A stretch of 64,000 nucleotides of DNA from Caenibacillus caldisaponilyticus (GCF_002003465.1 NZ_BDDQ01000030.1:1-64000), one strand, 5' to 3'; counted from the first letter of the stretch, positions 16,193 through 26,835 are shown. Numbers and translations are program-made. Notes: a model not told the origin generated them from the sequence alone.

Positions 16193-17254
16193 TTGACCAA
16201 CCGAGCGTTTAACGACGCGTTCCTAAAGGCTTGCCGCAAGGAGGCGGTCCCGCACGTCCCCGTTTGGTACATGCGGCAGGCGGGCCGATATCAGCCGGAA
16301 TATCGGGCGATCCGTCAACAGTATTCGTTTTTTGAAATCAACGAGAATCCCGAAGTGTGCGCGCAAGTGACGCGCTTGCCTGTCGAACAGCTGGGCGTGG
16401 ACGCGGCGATCTTGTTCGCCGACATCATGACGCCAATAAAGACGATCGGCGTCGACGTGCGCATCGTTGAGGGCAAAGGGCCGGTCATCTCCAATCCCGT
16501 GCGCGCGTTGGCTGACGTCAAACGGTTGGGGGATTTGGCGCCGGAGCGCGATCTGCCATACATACGCGAGACGATCCGCTTGCTGAGGGAACAGCTTTCC
16601 GTACCGTTGATCGGGTTTGCCGGGGCGCCCTTTACGCTGGCCAGTTATTTGATCGAAGGCGGGCCGTCGAAAGACTATCACAAAACGAAGGGATTTATGT
16701 ACAGCCGTCCGCAAGAATGGCAAGCCTTAATGGACAAGCTGGCCGCCGTCACCATCGCATACCTGTCGTGGCAAATCGAGGCAGGCGCGCAGGCCGTGCA
16801 GGTCTTTGATTCTTGGGTTGGATCGGTCGCCAGCGATGATTATGAAAAGTACATCGCCCCGACCATGATGAACATTTTCGCGGAGATCCGAAAAACCGGC
16901 GTGCCGACGATTTATTTCGGCAGCGGCACAGCGCATTTGCTCAAAATTTGGAATCAGCTCCCCGTCGACGTTTTATCCGTTGATTGGCGCATTTCCATCG
17001 ACGAGGTGCGGGAACTCGGCATCGACAAAGCTTTGCAAGGAAACCTCGATCCTTCGATGCTGCTCGCCCCGTGGGAGGCGTTAATCGAAAAAGTGAAAGC
17101 GATCGTTGATCAAGGCAAGAAAAAACCAGGATATATCTTTAACCTCGGGCACGGCGTTTTCCCCGAGGCAGATGCCGCCGTGTTAAAAAGGCTGACGGAT
17201 TGGATTCATGAATACACGAAAGCGGAAGCGGTCAAAGAACGCGTGGAATCGTGA
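16193..17254 (+). CDS. hemE: Uroporphyrinogen decarboxylase HemE
   Basis: 353 residues, the normal length. Signatures are [12 protein letters not shown] (about 20-31) and [17 protein letters not shown] (about 140-156), the two PROSITE-type patterns of the family. The enzyme removes four carboxyl groups from uroporphyrinogen III to give coproporphyrinogen III in the cytoplasm. The TTG at 16193 is taken as the start because an ATG at 16182, nearer the GAGAGG Shine-Dalgarno, hits a stop at once in its own frame. First gene of hemE-hemH-hemY, with about 150 bases before hemH. Confidence 0.95.
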   Translation: MTNRAFNDAFLKACRKEAVPHVPVWYMRQAGRYQPEYRAIRQQYSFFEINENPEVCAQVTRLPVEQLGVDAAILFADIMTPIKTIGVDVRIVEGKGPVISNPVRALADVKRLGDLAPERDLPYIRETIRLLREQLSVPLIGFAGAPFTLASYLIEGGPSKDYHKTKGFMYSRPQEWQALMDKLAAVTIAYLSWQIEAGAQAVQVFDSWVGSVASDDYEKYIAPTMMNIFAEIRKTGVPTIYFGSGTAHLLKIWNQLPVDVLSVDWRISIDEVRELGIDKALQGNLDPSMLLAPWEALIEKVKAIVDQGKKKPGYIFNLGHGVFPEADAAVLKRLTDWIHEYTKAEAVKERVES

Positions 17255-17407
17255 CGGTTTAAAAGATCCGGAATGGGTTGGGTCTCGCTTGACAATGCGG
17301 GAATTCCAAAAATGCGATCGTGAGTCTGGCGCGCGGGATGCGCCATCGGCCGAATCGTCGTTCGTTTAAAGCGCAATGAGATCATACATGAATAGAGGTG
17401 CTGACAC

Positions 17408-18355
17408 ATGTCGAAAAAAACGATCGGTTTGCTCGTCATGGCGTACGGAACGCCGTATCGTCCTGAGGACATCGAACCTTACTACACGCATATCCGCCAC
17501 GGCCGCCGTCCTTCCGATGAACAATTGGAAGATTTGAAAAGGCGATATGAAGCGATCGGCGGCGTTTCTCCGCTCGCCCGGATTACCAACGAGCAAGCGA
17601 AGGGGCTCGCCGCCCGTTTGAACGAGCGCCGGAACGACTGTGAGTTTAAGCTTTACATCGGGTTGAAACACATCCATCCGTTCATCGAAGACGCCGTCAA
17701 AAAAATGCATGAAGACGGCATTGATGAAGCGGTCGCCATCGTGCTCGCCCCGCATTATTCGACATTCAGCGTCAAGTCCTACATCGACCGGGCGAGGAAG
17801 ACGGCCGCGGAGCTCGGCGGCCCTTCCATCGTTGCCGTTGAAAGCTGGTATGACCAGCCCGGTTTTATCGATTGGTGGGCGGACAAAATAAAAGAAACGT
17901 TTGCCCGAATTCCCGAAGGCGATCGGGAACAAACGGTCGTCATCTTTTCGGCGCACAGCTTGCCTGAAAAAATCATTGCCGCAGGCGATCCGTATCCGCA
18001 GCAACTGGAAGAAACCGCCCGGCTGATCGCCGAACGCGCCGGCGTGAAGCATTATGCGGTGGGATGGCAAAGCGCCGGGCAAACGCCGGAACCGTGGCTC
18101 GGTCCCGACGTGCAGGATTTGACGCGCGAGCTGTACGAAAAAAAGGGTTACCGTTCGTTCATTTACTGTCCGGTCGGCTTCGTCGCCGAGCATCTTGAGG
18201 TGCTGTACGACAACGACTATGAATGCAAAGTCGTGACCGAGGAATTAAATGCCTCCTATTACCGCCCGCCGATGCCGAACGCCGATCCCGCGTTTATCGA
18301 CGTGTTGGCCACCGCCGTCCTGCAATCATTAAAAGAAAAAGAGACCGCTCAATGA
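17408..18355 (+). CDS. hemH: Coproporphyrin III ferrochelatase HemH (CpfC)
   Basis: 315 residues, typical of the soluble Gram-positive enzyme. The catalytic His lies in [10 protein letters not shown] (about 178-187), and the conserved [16 protein letters not shown] stretch follows (about 220-235). In Firmicutes it inserts iron into coproporphyrin III rather than protoporphyrin. The start ATG 17408 follows AGAGGTG. Its stop overlaps the hemY start (ATGA). Confidence 0.95.
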   Translation: MSKKTIGLLVMAYGTPYRPEDIEPYYTHIRHGRRPSDEQLEDLKRRYEAIGGVSPLARITNEQAKGLAARLNERRNDCEFKLYIGLKHIHPFIEDAVKKMHEDGIDEAVAIVLAPHYSTFSVKSYIDRARKTAAELGGPSIVAVESWYDQPGFIDWWADKIKETFARIPEGDREQTVVIFSAHSLPEKIIAAGDPYPQQLEETARLIAERAGVKHYAVGWQSAGQTPEPWLGPDVQDLTRELYEKKGYRSFIYCPVGFVAEHLEVLYDNDYECKVVTEELNASYYRPPMPNADPAFIDVLATAVLQSLKEKETAQ

Positions 18356-19731
18356 CCAAGCGCGTCGCCATCATCGGCGGAGGCATCACAGGCCTTTCGT
18401 GCGCTTATTATTTGCAGCAACGGACGGCGGAAAGCGGCGACGGCCTTCGGATCACCTTGATCGAAGCGGAAGACCGGTTGGGGGGCAAAGTGAAGACGCT
18501 GCGCCGCGACGGTTTTGTCATCGAACGCGGACCCGATTCGATTTTGAAAAGGAAGCCGGAAGGGCTCGAGCTCGTCGAGCAGCTCGGCCTCGGCGCGGAT
18601 GTCGTCACGAACCGGACGGGGCGCTCCTACATCTTAAAGGACGATGCGCTTCATCCGATTCCGGACGGTTCGGTGATGGGCGTGCCGACGAGCCTGCGTC
18701 CGTTGCTGAAATCGGGCCTTTTATCCATGGACGGAAAAGCACGGGCATTAAACGACCTTTTTATCCCGAAACTCGGCGACTTTGATGATCTGTCGGTCGG
18801 CGAATTTTTCAGAAAGCGTTTGGGCGATGAGATGGTCGATCACCTCATCGGCCCGTTGCTGTCGGGCATATACGCCGGTGACATCGATCAGCTCAGCTTG
18901 GAGGCCGCCCTTCCGCAATTTATAAATATCGAGAAACGCTACGGCAGCCTCATCCTCGGTTTGCGCGAAACCATGCCGAAACGAGGGAAAAGCGAAGGCC
19001 AATTCGCCACCTTGACCACTGGGCTGAATGCGGTTATCGATGCGCTTGCGGACGCTTTGGATTCAGAAGCCGTTTCGATCATGACAGGCGTAGAGGCCGA
19101 AAGTTTCGAGAAAGACGACAACGGGTATTACATAGGTCTCTCTGACGGCACGGCGGTCGAAGCCGATTACGTCGTCTTCGCTGTGCCCCATCGCGTCGCC
19201 GAACGGCTCATTGGAGCCGATTTTCTCAGGCGCGACCGCGTCGCACCCGATACGTCGGTGGCGACGATCGCCATGGCCTTCGCTCGCGAAGATGTCGAAA
19301 TGTCGAAAGACGGGACGGGGTTCGTCGTTTCGCGCCGCGAACCGAAGGCGATCACCGCTTCGACGTGGACGCATTTGAAATGGCCCCATACCGCGCCGGA
19401 AGGCAAGGCGCTCATCCGCTGCTATGTCGGCAAGCCGAATGATCCCGGGATCATCGAGAAAACCGACGATGAACTCGTCGCGATCGCCATAAAAGAGATG
19501 AGCGGAACGGTGGCGATTAAAGGCGAACCCGATTTCGCCGTCGTGACGCGTTGGCCCCTTGCGATGCCGCAATATCCGGTCGGTCATAAGCGCTGGCTTG
19601 CGGAGATCACCGCGCGCCTCGCCCGGGACTTTCCGAACGTTTACCTTGCCGGGGCCTCCTATGACGGCGTCGGGATTCCCGACTGCATCCGCCAGGCCCG
19701 ATCGGCCGCACAAAACATTACGGCTTCATAA
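18352..19731 (+). CDS. hemY: Coproporphyrinogen III oxidase HemY (CgoX)
   Basis: 459 residues from ATG 18352, overlapping the end of hemH; the frame is open upstream inside hemH but only the ATGA overlap makes sense. An N-terminal FAD-binding Rossmann motif [15 protein letters not shown] (about 6-20) and [17 protein letters not shown] (about 45-61) mark the flavin oxidase family. It oxidises coproporphyrinogen III to coproporphyrin III in the coproporphyrin-dependent haem pathway. It closes the operon, with a terminator just after. Confidence 0.94.
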   Translation: MTKRVAIIGGGITGLSCAYYLQQRTAESGDGLRITLIEAEDRLGGKVKTLRRDGFVIERGPDSILKRKPEGLELVEQLGLGADVVTNRTGRSYILKDDALHPIPDGSVMGVPTSLRPLLKSGLLSMDGKARALNDLFIPKLGDFDDLSVGEFFRKRLGDEMVDHLIGPLLSGIYAGDIDQLSLEAALPQFINIEKRYGSLILGLRETMPKRGKSEGQFATLTTGLNAVIDALADALDSEAVSIMTGVEAESFEKDDNGYYIGLSDGTAVEADYVVFAVPHRVAERLIGADFLRRDRVAPDTSVATIAMAFAREDVEMSKDGTGFVVSRREPKAITASTWTHLKWPHTAPEGKALIRCYVGKPNDPGIIEKTDDELVAIAIKEMSGTVAIKGEPDFAVVTRWPLAMPQYPVGHKRWLAEITARLARDFPNVYLAGASYDGVGIPDCIRQARSAAQNITAS

Positions 19732-19735
19732 GCAA

Positions 19736-19770
19736 CAACCCGACGGAGCTTTTCTGTCGGGTTGTCTCGC
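19736..19770 (+). terminator. Terminator of the hem operon
   Basis: CAACCCGAC (19736-19744) pairs with GTCGGGTTG (19756-19764), followed by TCTCGCTTTC. The T run is weak but the stem is perfect and lies directly after hemY. Confidence 0.65.
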
Positions 19771-19935
19771 TTTCTCCGCGTTCCGGATGCCGCACCTTTT
19801 CGCTTTCGGCCGCCGTTTGCCGTCACCTAAGTTTGGCGCACGGTCGAAGGCGTCGTCGCTTTCAACGCCGTCTTTTTTTTTCCTCAGGTCATGAGCCAAC
19901 CTCCCGGCTAATATGCATAAAGTGGAGGTGTGGTC

Positions 19936-20364
19936 ATGGCGGTTGTGAAAGCAACGTCGTCCGATATTGCCCTGCTTGCGCGCCTGTTGCGCGCGGAAGC
20001 GGAAGGGGAAGGCATCATGGGCATGATGCTCGTCGGGAACGTCGGCATCAATCGAGTGAGGTGCAATTGTGCGGATTTCGTCGGCATTCGCACCATTCCG
20101 CAAATGGTTTTCCAGCCCCACGCGTTTGAATGCGTCCTACACAGCTACTTTTATCAAAGAGCGCGGGAGCAGGAAAAGCGCTTGGCCCGTCGGGTGATCA
20201 ACGGTGAAAGATATTGGCCGGCGAAATTCAGCCTTTGGTATTTCCGGCCCCCCGGCGATTGTCCGCCGCAGTGGTACAACCAGCCGCTGGTGGGCCGCTA
20301 TAAATTGCACTGTTTCTACGAGCCGACCGGAGAAACGTGCGAGAACGTTTACAATACTTTCTGA
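19936..20364 (+). CDS. cwlJ: Spore cortex-lytic cell wall hydrolase CwlJ
   Basis: 142 residues from ATG 19936, which has GGAGG nine bases upstream; 142 is also the length of B. subtilis CwlJ. The Hydrolase_2 fold is evident: LARLLRAEAEGEG (catalytic Glu near 25), VGNVGINRV, and a C-terminal Trp/Tyr-rich part with WYFRPPGDCPPQWYNQ and CFYEP. CwlJ is made in the mother cell, sits in the spore coat and breaks muramic-lactam cortex during germination. No gerQ-like partner is seen beside it, and there is no signal peptide, as expected. Confidence 0.92.
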   Translation: MAVVKATSSDIALLARLLRAEAEGEGIMGMMLVGNVGINRVRCNCADFVGIRTIPQMVFQPHAFECVLHSYFYQRAREQEKRLARRVINGERYWPAKFSLWYFRPPGDCPPQWYNQPLVGRYKLHCFYEPTGETCENVYNTF

Positions 20365-20862
20365 TGACGATGGTGACTTTCGGATGTGGCGCGGTCAAGA
20401 AGGTAGAGGTGCGCCGCGTTCGCGCGGCATTGATGACATAATGGCAGGGCGGTGTGGGCAAGGGGACGATGACAAAAAATGGCGGGTGAACGGAAGAAGG
20501 TTTCAGGCAATGATCGGGAGCCGTTGAAGCGTTCAGGTGATGGCGATGGTCTGTAGAATAAAGCCCGTTCTCCTTTATCCGTCCGCTTCACCGGCATTCA
20601 AGGGATGGATGGAATATGGCGGTCAATTATGGAAGCCTTCGGACCGCGCGGCGCCTGTCGTCTGGCCGCGCTGGCTTGAAGGCTTTCGCTCTTTCCTACG
20701 CCTTGTATTTTTAGCAATCCGGTTCCGCCGGCATGCCGGAATTCGGGGCGCCGAGATTGATCTCCCGGCGGAAAAGCGCTAATCTAAAATAAAACGCAAC
20801 GGACGTTCAACGGAATGCAATTTGTCCACAGCTTGAAACCTAGGATTGAGGTGACACTTGCC
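20365..20862. other. Gap of about 500 bases, no gene recognised
   Basis: Short open frames occur on both strands but none has a ribosome site with a plausible product. No terminator with a T run was found after cwlJ. The last 40 bases hold the yhfI Shine-Dalgarno. Confidence 0.4.
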
Positions 20863-21603
20863 ATGAAATGGACGGTTATCGGATATTGGGGCGCTTATCC
20901 GGAAAAAGGAGAAGCGACAACGGCGTATCTCCTTGAAGATCAAGGTTTCCGCCTCCTCATCGATTGCGGAAGCGGCGCGTTGGCTCAACTGCAAAAATAC
21001 GCGGCCATTACGGATATCGACGCCCTGATCCTTTCCCATTATCACCACGATCACATCGCCGACGTCGGGCCGCTCCAATACGCCCGCGACATCGCCAAAT
21101 ATTTGGGAGGTTCGGCGAAGCCGTTGCCGATCTATGCCCACGAAATGGAACCGGACAAGTTTAAGGCGTTGGATTATAACGATGCGACTCATGCCGTGAG
21201 CTACAAGATCGGCGAGCCGATCGAAATCGGCCCGTTCCGCCTCGACTTCATCCGGACGGTTCATCCCGCGCCGTGCGCGGCGATGCGGATTACAAACGGC
21301 AAACGGACGATCGCGTATACCGCCGATACGAGTTATATTCCGGAACTCGTCCCGCTGTCGAAAGAAGCGGATCTGCTCGTGGCCGAATGCAGCCTTTACA
21401 AGGATCAGGACGGCGCGCCGATGGGGCATATGAACAGCCTCGACGTCGGACGCCTCGCCAAAGAAGCGGGCGTTCGCGAAGTGTTGCTCACCCACTTGCC
21501 GCATTACGGCCGCCACGAAGATTTAGTCAATGAAACGGCGACCGTCTTCGAAGGCAAAATTTCGTTGGCGAAGAGCGGCTGGACTTGGGAAGCGGCGGAG
21601 TAA
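20863..21603 (+). CDS. yhfI: Metallo-beta-lactamase-fold hydrolase YhfI
   Basis: 246 residues from ATG 20863, preceded by GAGGTG ten bases away; an in-frame start at 20815 would add 16 unsupported residues. The metal-binding motif HYHHDHIAD (about 63-71) is the HxHxDH signature, and later ligands include HP (about 136), the Asp of YTADTSYI, and HLPHYG (about 220). It resembles the RNase Z-like MBL proteins, but the exact substrate is unknown. In B. subtilis yhfI lies beside lplJ (yhfJ), and lplJ is also nearby here. Confidence 0.8.
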   Translation: MKWTVIGYWGAYPEKGEATTAYLLEDQGFRLLIDCGSGALAQLQKYAAITDIDALILSHYHHDHIADVGPLQYARDIAKYLGGSAKPLPIYAHEMEPDKFKALDYNDATHAVSYKIGEPIEIGPFRLDFIRTVHPAPCAAMRITNGKRTIAYTADTSYIPELVPLSKEADLLVAECSLYKDQDGAPMGHMNSLDVGRLAKEAGVREVLLTHLPHYGRHEDLVNETATVFEGKISLAKSGWTWEAAE

Positions 21604-21767
21604 TCAAACGGCGGTCAGGAAATGTGCGTGTCGTTTAAACATCCGAAAATGACAACCGATAATATATAAAAGGCAACCGGTGTGACGGATGGCACGCCTT
21701 TTCGGGCAGGCCATCCTTGTTCTTTAACCGGCGCCGATGCGGTTGACGGATAGAAAGGAGCGAAGCG

Positions 21768-22301
21768 ATGTTTGAAAGCGAACGATTGATTTACAGGCCT
21801 TATACAATGGATGATCTGGACTTTTATGCTTCTTTATGGGCGGATGAACGGGTCGTGCGCTATATCGGGTTCGGGTTGACGAAAAACCGCACGGAATCCG
21901 AATACCATTTGAGGGAATGGGTGTTGCCCCGCTACCGCGACGGCCTCGGGCTTTACATGTTGGTCCATAAAGCGGACGGGCAGCCGATCGGCCATGCGGG
22001 CCTCATTCCTCAAGAGGTGGACGGAGAGGAAGAAATTGAAATCGGCTATTGGCTAAAGCCCGACTATTGGGGGCGAGGATTGGCTAAGGAAGCGGCCGTT
22101 TTCTTCAAAAAATATGGTTTTAGAACGCTCCATTTGCGCAAGCTCATCTCGCTGATCAACCCGAACAACCCGGCGTCCATTTTTGTCGCGCGCAAAAACG
22201 GCATGTATTATGAAAGAACCGTTGATTTTCACGGCCATCCGACGCTCGTCTATTCGGTGCACAACCGCGGCGGCGCAGAAGATTGGTCGGCATTCGGCTG
22301 A
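21768..22301 (+). CDS. GNAT-family N-acetyltransferase (RimJ/RimL-like)
   Basis: 177 residues. The RimJ/RimL layout shows in the N-terminal ERLIYRPYTMDDL, the acetyl-CoA loop region WGRGLAKEAAVFFKKYGF (about 104-121) and the terminal INPNNPASIFVARKNGM motif (about 133-149). Such enzymes acetylate protein N-termini or small amines. The start ATG has GAAAGGAGCGAAGC upstream. It stands alone on the plus strand. Confidence 0.85.
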   Translation: MFESERLIYRPYTMDDLDFYASLWADERVVRYIGFGLTKNRTESEYHLREWVLPRYRDGLGLYMLVHKADGQPIGHAGLIPQEVDGEEEIEIGYWLKPDYWGRGLAKEAAVFFKKYGFRTLHLRKLISLINPNNPASIFVARKNGMYYERTVDFHGHPTLVYSVHNRGGAEDWSAFG

Positions 22302-22493
22302 GTTCCCTTGTTGCGGATTGGTTGGCTTGGCGTGGGCGGTGGGCGACGCTCCTTTCCAAGTGGATTTCACAGTGTTCTGACCGACGTCATACGAGCGGCC
22401 TGATCATGCAGCCCCGAAAATCAGTGCGGAATTTGCATGAAAAGGTTCGGACCGGGAAAAATAGGTTCAAAAGATTCTCGGCGGGTGACGGGT

Positions 22494-22739
22494 TTGAAAG
22501 CCGGACAAGATGAAAGCAAAATATTCAGCGACGCCATCGACCGCATCAATCAAGGGATGGAAGACATCATTAATTTGTACAACGAATTGGAGGAAGACCG
22601 CGAGCTCATCAATTTTGACGACGACATCGCGGCGCGCATCGTGAAAGCGAAAGAGAAGTACGGCAGCGAATTCGTCGATCAGAAAATCAACAACGTCGTC
22701 AAAGAAATCATCGAATGGCTGCCGCTGGACGGGGAATAA
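22494..22739 (+). CDS. Small acidic helical protein of unknown function
   Basis: About 81 residues from TTG 22494 (GGGTG six bases before); GTG 22485 and ATG 22437 are in-frame alternatives without a good Shine-Dalgarno. The product is mostly charged and looks all-helical, with FSDAIDRINQGMED and VDQKINNVVKEIIEWL as amphipathic stretches. No domain is recognised. Its base use fits the neighbours, and no antisense gene explains the frame, so it is probably real. Confidence 0.55.
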   Translation: MKAGQDESKIFSDAIDRINQGMEDIINLYNELEEDRELINFDDDIAARIVKAKEKYGSEFVDQKINNVVKEIIEWLPLDGE

Positions 22740-22803
22740 AACGGCCATACCGGGCATTCGTTCTGAATAAAGGGACAACCCTCTCAATAATTAATAAATT
22801 TAA

Positions 22804-22833
22804 GGGTCCCGCTCTTGTTTAAGGGCGGGACCC
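22804..22833 (-). terminator. Terminator of coaA
   Basis: GGGTCCCGC (22804-22812) pairs with GCGGGACCC (22825-22833). On the minus strand TTAAATTTATTAATTATT follows. It begins six bases past the coaA stop. Confidence 0.75.
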
Positions 22834-22838
22834 GCGGT

Positions 22839-23729
22839 TTATAAAAGGCATTTGTTGATTTTGATTTCCCGAATGCGGTGGTCGCCGTCTTTTCGTAAAA
22901 TGAGGCTTGCGCGTTCGCGGGTCGGCAGGATATGGTCTCTGAGGTTTTTGCCGTTGATGTCCTCCCAAACCTGCCGGGCCATGGCATACAGCGTGTTTTC
23001 GTCCGTATCCTTGAAGTTGTAATAAAAGGACTCCGGCCGGTTCTCGGCCGCTTGGACTAAACCCTTGATGCGTTCCCAGTACCAACGGAAAAGATCGGCT
23101 TCTTCCGCGTCGACGTAAAGAGTGACATCCATCCGGTCCGACAGCGGCACGCGACCGGTGGCGGCGCCGAGGACATGAAGCCCTTCCACGACCAAAATGT
23201 CGGGGCGTTCGAGCGTTGTCGGTTCGGGCAAAATGTCATAGATGTCGTGGGAATACTCGGGGACCCGGATGGACTGCGCGCCGTCCGCCAATGCGGCGAT
23301 CGCGGCGTGCAACGCCTCGAAATCGTAACTTTCCGGGAAGCCCTTTTTATCCATCAACCCGCGTTCCGACAATATGCGATTCGGATAAAGAAATTGATCG
23401 GTGGACAAAACGGCGGTTTTCGGCTGATCCGGATACCCCGACAACAAAGACGTGAGGATGCGTGCCATCGTGCTTTTGCCGCTCGCGACGCTCCCGGTGA
23501 TGCCGATGATGAAAAGGTCGGGCCGCTCGGGTGCTTGGAAGAACCGGCGGACGTTGGCTGCCGTTTCGCGTTTGACTTGGTACATAAGGTGCAAAAGCTC
23601 GGCCAATGGAGCATAAATCGCGGCGATTTCCGCGGGATCGATGTACGGCGGAAGCGAAGCGCTTTCAATGGATGGTTTCTTCCCCAGGCGCGCCTCCCAT
23701 TCCGCACGCGGCAAAGTCAAATAGTCCAT
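22839..23729 (-). CDS. coaA: Type I pantothenate kinase CoaA
   Basis: 296 residues, near the usual 310-320. The P-loop is GITGSVASGKSTMAR (about 80-94), followed by STDQFLYPNRIL and PEYSHDIYDILP, which are type I PanK motifs, and VVEGLHVL. It phosphorylates pantothenate, the committed step of coenzyme A synthesis, and is normally inhibited by CoA. The start ATG 23729 is preceded by GGGGAGAAG. It is a single-gene minus-strand unit with its own terminator. Confidence 0.94.
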   Translation of the reverse strand: MDYLTLPRAEWEARLGKKPSIESASLPPYIDPAEIAAIYAPLAELLHLMYQVKRETAANVRRFFQAPERPDLFIIGITGSVASGKSTMARILTSLLSGYPDQPKTAVLSTDQFLYPNRILSERGLMDKKGFPESYDFEALHAAIAALADGAQSIRVPEYSHDIYDILPEPTTLERPDILVVEGLHVLGAATGRVPLSDRMDVTLYVDAEEADLFRWYWERIKGLVQAAENRPESFYYNFKDTDENTLYAMARQVWEDINGKNLRDHILPTRERASLILRKDGDHRIREIKINKCLL

Positions 23730-24203
23730 TCCACTTCTCCCCTGTTACGTTTGTCACATCTCTCCCCAATTTAACACAAATCGACCTCGGTTGACCATGT
23801 TCATCCCTTCCGAATCCGTTTCGGCAAACGAAAGCCGTGCCGCCGCTGTTCGTATGCGGCAATGTGCGCCGCGCCAACCCATCATCACGGCGGCGCTTCC
23901 ACCCAAGGTGGAATCAGGCATGGTGGATCGCGGTGAAAAGCAATACTCCGTCCAAAGTGAAAACACCAAGTCCGGATTTATCGGGCGTGGCTTTTTGTGG
24001 TGTTTGATTTGCCGCGGTGCCATGAGGCCGTTGAACGAGGCGATGACAGTCAATAAAACAGGCACTGGCCTTGATTCCTGCATAATCCTTTATCATGGAA
24101 GCCACCTCCATTTCCTATCTTTGAGATGATATAAAAATATGAACAGTCTAAAAACGGGTGTTTTTCTGTGGTAAAATGACATTAGGGAAAAGGAGGAGGA
24201 CAG
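23730..24203. other. Gap between divergent coaA and the LysE gene, no secure gene
   Basis: On the minus strand GGAGGTGGCTTCC precedes an ATG (near 24098) and AAAGG precedes another (24083). The two frames they open are different and neither product is recognisable, so no gene is called. The GGAGGAGG before 24204 belongs to the next gene. Confidence 0.4.
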
Positions 24204-24821
24204 TTGGTCGAAGCCTTTGTGCACGGTTTTGTATTAGCGTTCGGGCTGATCTTGCCGCTCGGTCCGCAAAATGTTTTTATCTTTAATCAAGGGGCGTTGC
24301 AACCGCGCCTGATCAAAGCCTGGCCGGCCGTCGTCACCGCTTCGCTGTGCGACACGATTCTCATCACGCTCGCCGTTCTCGGCGTTTCCGTTGTGGTTTT
24401 GGCGTTGACGTGGCTGAAAACGGCGATTTTCGCGATCGGTTTTATTTTTTTGATCTACATGGGCTGGTCGATTTGGCAAAGCCGGCCGAGTGTCGGGCAA
24501 GCGGCGGAAACGTTGTCGCCTTGGAAGCAGATCTCCTTCGCCGCGTCGGTGTCGCTTCTGAATCCGCATGCGATCCTCGATACGATCGGCGTCATCGGCA
24601 CCGGCTCGCTCGCCTACGACTGGGGCGAAAAAATGATGTACACCGTGGCTTGCGTGGCCGTTTCTTGGCTTTGGTTTGCCGGACTGGCGATTGCGGGCCG
24701 GGCTCTCGGCCGCATCGACCGCGACAGCCGCTGGCTGAACGTGGTGAACAAAATCTCCGCTTTGATTATTTGGGGCGTCGCCGTCTATTTTCTTCGACAA
24801 ATCACCGCGATCCTGATTTGA
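24204..24821 (+). CDS. LysE/ArgO-family amino acid exporter
   Basis: 205 residues with six predicted membrane helices and the family's N-terminal GLILPLGPQNVFIFNQG motif (about 13-29). Members export lysine, arginine or related amino acids. Here SLLNPHAILDTIG (about 117-129) is the second conserved element. The TTG start has an excellent GGAGGAGG five bases away. No LysG-type regulator is adjacent. Substrate is inferred only at family level. Confidence 0.88.
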   Translation: MVEAFVHGFVLAFGLILPLGPQNVFIFNQGALQPRLIKAWPAVVTASLCDTILITLAVLGVSVVVLALTWLKTAIFAIGFIFLIYMGWSIWQSRPSVGQAAETLSPWKQISFAASVSLLNPHAILDTIGVIGTGSLAYDWGEKMMYTVACVAVSWLWFAGLAIAGRALGRIDRDSRWLNVVNKISALIIWGVAVYFLRQITAILI

Positions 24822-24989
24822 TGGTATCGGGTTTTCCATCTCTTGAAGCCGCCGGTTGAGGCATGGAGATCCGCACCATAAAAAACGGTCTGGACCATCC
24901 GATTGGCAATGGCGCGGGATTTGTGCCATATTGATATTGTGAAAACAGCGGAGCGCATGCACAACCGATCATCAAAAGGTGGGAATTCA

Positions 24990-25979
24990 ATGAAGTACAT
25001 CGACAATCAAGACGTCATGGATGCGACGCTGAATTTGGCGATCGAAGAATACGTGCTCACGGAATTGGACATCAATGAAACGTATTTGCTCTTCTACAGC
25101 ATGACGCCGACGGTCATCGTCGGCAAAAATCAGAACACGGTCGAAGAAATCAACATGGATTTCGTCCGGGAGCATAACGTGACCGTGACGCGGCGCCTGT
25201 CCGGAGGCGGAGCGGTTTATAACGATGAAGGCGACTTAAGCTTCAGTTTCATCACCAAGGACGACGGAAACAGTTTCCATAACTACAAGAAATTTACCGA
25301 ACCGGTCGTGCGCGCCTTGCGGCAAATGGGCGTCCATGCCGAACTTCAAGGGCGGAACGATCTCGTCGTTGACGGCAAAAAGATCAGCGGCAACGCGCAG
25401 TTCTCCACACGCGGCCGCATGTTCAGCCACGGCACGCTTCTGTTCGACGTGAACCTCGAAAACGTCGCACGCGCCCTCAATCCCGACGCAGAAAAGTATT
25501 TGTCAAAAGGTGTCAAGTCTGTGCGCAGCCGGGTGACCAACATCCGCGAGCATTTAAAAGAAGACATGGACATCAAGACGTTCAAAAGAAAGCTTTTAGA
25601 GTACATTTTCGAAGGGGAAAAAGATATCCCCGAATATAAATTGACGGAGAAAGACTGGAAGCGGATCCGCGAGATCGCCGATAAGCGGTACCGCAATTGG
25701 GACTGGGTGTATGGACGTTCGCCGAAATTTAACGTTCAGCATAAACATCGCTTTCCCGCCGGCACGGTCGACATCCGCTTGGAAGTCAAAAAAGGCGTGA
25801 TCGACGAAGCCGCGATTTATGGCGATTTCTTCGGCGTCGGCGACGTGAAGGATATCGAGGCGCTTCTCATCGGCACGCGCTACGATCGCGATGCGGTGAG
25901 CGACAAGCTGGAAACGGTCGACATCGGCCACTATTTCGGCAAAATCACTAAAGAGGATTTGTTGAGCATCATGTTTTAA
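24990..25979 (+). CDS. lplJ: Lipoate-protein ligase LplJ
   Basis: 329 residues from ATG 24990 (AAAGGTGGG upstream); the frame is open to 24903 but lacks a ribosome site there. Motifs: RRLSGGGAVYND (about 70-81), GDLSFSFI, GRNDLVVDGKKISGNAQF (about 121-138) with the catalytic Lys, and a C-terminal accessory domain. It attaches free lipoate, through lipoyl-AMP, to E2 subunits and GcvH. Same family order (yhfI then lplJ) as B. subtilis, with extra genes in between. Confidence 0.93.
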   Translation: MKYIDNQDVMDATLNLAIEEYVLTELDINETYLLFYSMTPTVIVGKNQNTVEEINMDFVREHNVTVTRRLSGGGAVYNDEGDLSFSFITKDDGNSFHNYKKFTEPVVRALRQMGVHAELQGRNDLVVDGKKISGNAQFSTRGRMFSHGTLLFDVNLENVARALNPDAEKYLSKGVKSVRSRVTNIREHLKEDMDIKTFKRKLLEYIFEGEKDIPEYKLTEKDWKRIREIADKRYRNWDWVYGRSPKFNVQHKHRFPAGTVDIRLEVKKGVIDEAAIYGDFFGVGDVKDIEALLIGTRYDRDAVSDKLETVDIGHYFGKITKEDLLSIMF

Positions 25980-26052
25980 TAGCGATGTGAGAAAGGGTGC
26001 GGACGACGCACCCTTTTATGCTTCAACAAATTATTTTCGTTTTACATCGGAT

Positions 26053-26835
26053 CTAGGCTTTCTTCGCCGCCCAAACCGTCCAATAGTCCTGCTCGATGAT
26101 TTCTTTTGTACACCGTTGGCGCAGGCGTTCGCTGATGTGCTGAATGAGGCGTTCCAGCTCCGGATCGGTCAGTTCGTGCAAAATCGACCGGCCGGTTCTC
26201 GCCGAGAGATCTTTTTTGAGTTCTTCTAGATCCGAATAGATTTTTCTCGTCTCACATAACTCTTTTTCGTCCACGGTGCGAAAGCCGGCCTTCAGCAACG
26301 TTTCCTTTACGGTTTGGCTATCGGGTCTTCGCCCGGCTTCCTTGTCCACCAATTTCGGATAGACTTCGAAGAAATACCCGCGGATATGATGTTCATTCGG
26401 CGGCTGCAAAATGTTTTTCAGCGTCCGGCTCTGCACGATAAAAACGCCTTGAGGTTTCAATAACCGATAGGCCTCACGGAAACAGGCTTCCAGATCCGTC
26501 ACGTGGTGAATCAGGGCCCGTTCCAAAATGACATCATACTGGGAACCCGGCAGGCGGGTATCCAGGGCATCGCCGACGAAAAAGGCGATTTGGGGATAAT
26601 CTTTGCTTTTTTCTTGGGCGGCCCGAATCATCTCTTTAGAAAAATCAATGCCCGTCACGCGTTTGGCACCCATCTCGGCAAACGCCCTGCAATATATCCC
26701 GCCACCGCATCCGACATCCAAAACGTCCTTCCCTCTGACATCGACGATTTCTTGTATCGCGGCTTTCCAAGACGGATCCGCACGGCGTCCGGCATAAGTG
26801 TAACGGTTGGCTTTAGAATGAAAGTCAATCGGCAT
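26053..26835 (-). CDS. Class I SAM-dependent methyltransferase
   Basis: 260 residues from ATG 26835, which has GGAGGG five bases upstream. The frame is open to 27447, but the upstream part has unusual composition and no homology. Motif I VLDVGCGGGIYCRAFAEMGA (about 39-58) binds SAM, GIDFSKEMI follows, and ILERALIHHV matches the post-motif region; it is a Methyltransf_11/25-type enzyme acting on a small molecule. The C-terminal 90 residues (WTVWAAKKA end) are a helical cap. No neighbour suggests a substrate. Confidence 0.85.
   Translation of the reverse strand: MPIDFHSKANRYTYAGRRADPSWKAAIQEIVDVRGKDVLDVGCGGGIYCRAFAEMGAKRVTGIDFSKEMIRAAQEKSKDYPQIAFFVGDALDTRLPGSQYDVILERALIHHVTDLEACFREAYRLLKPQGVFIVQSRTLKNILQPPNEHHIRGYFFEVYPKLVDKEAGRRPDSQTVKETLLKAGFRTVDEKELCETRKIYSDLEELKKDLSARTGRSILHELTDPELERLIQHISERLRQRCTKEIIEQDYWTVWAAKKA

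Noticed and set aside
23754-24111. Small minus-strand genes between coaA and the LysE exporter
   Set aside because: Two overlapping frames each have a possible ribosome site, but their products look random and exclude each other.
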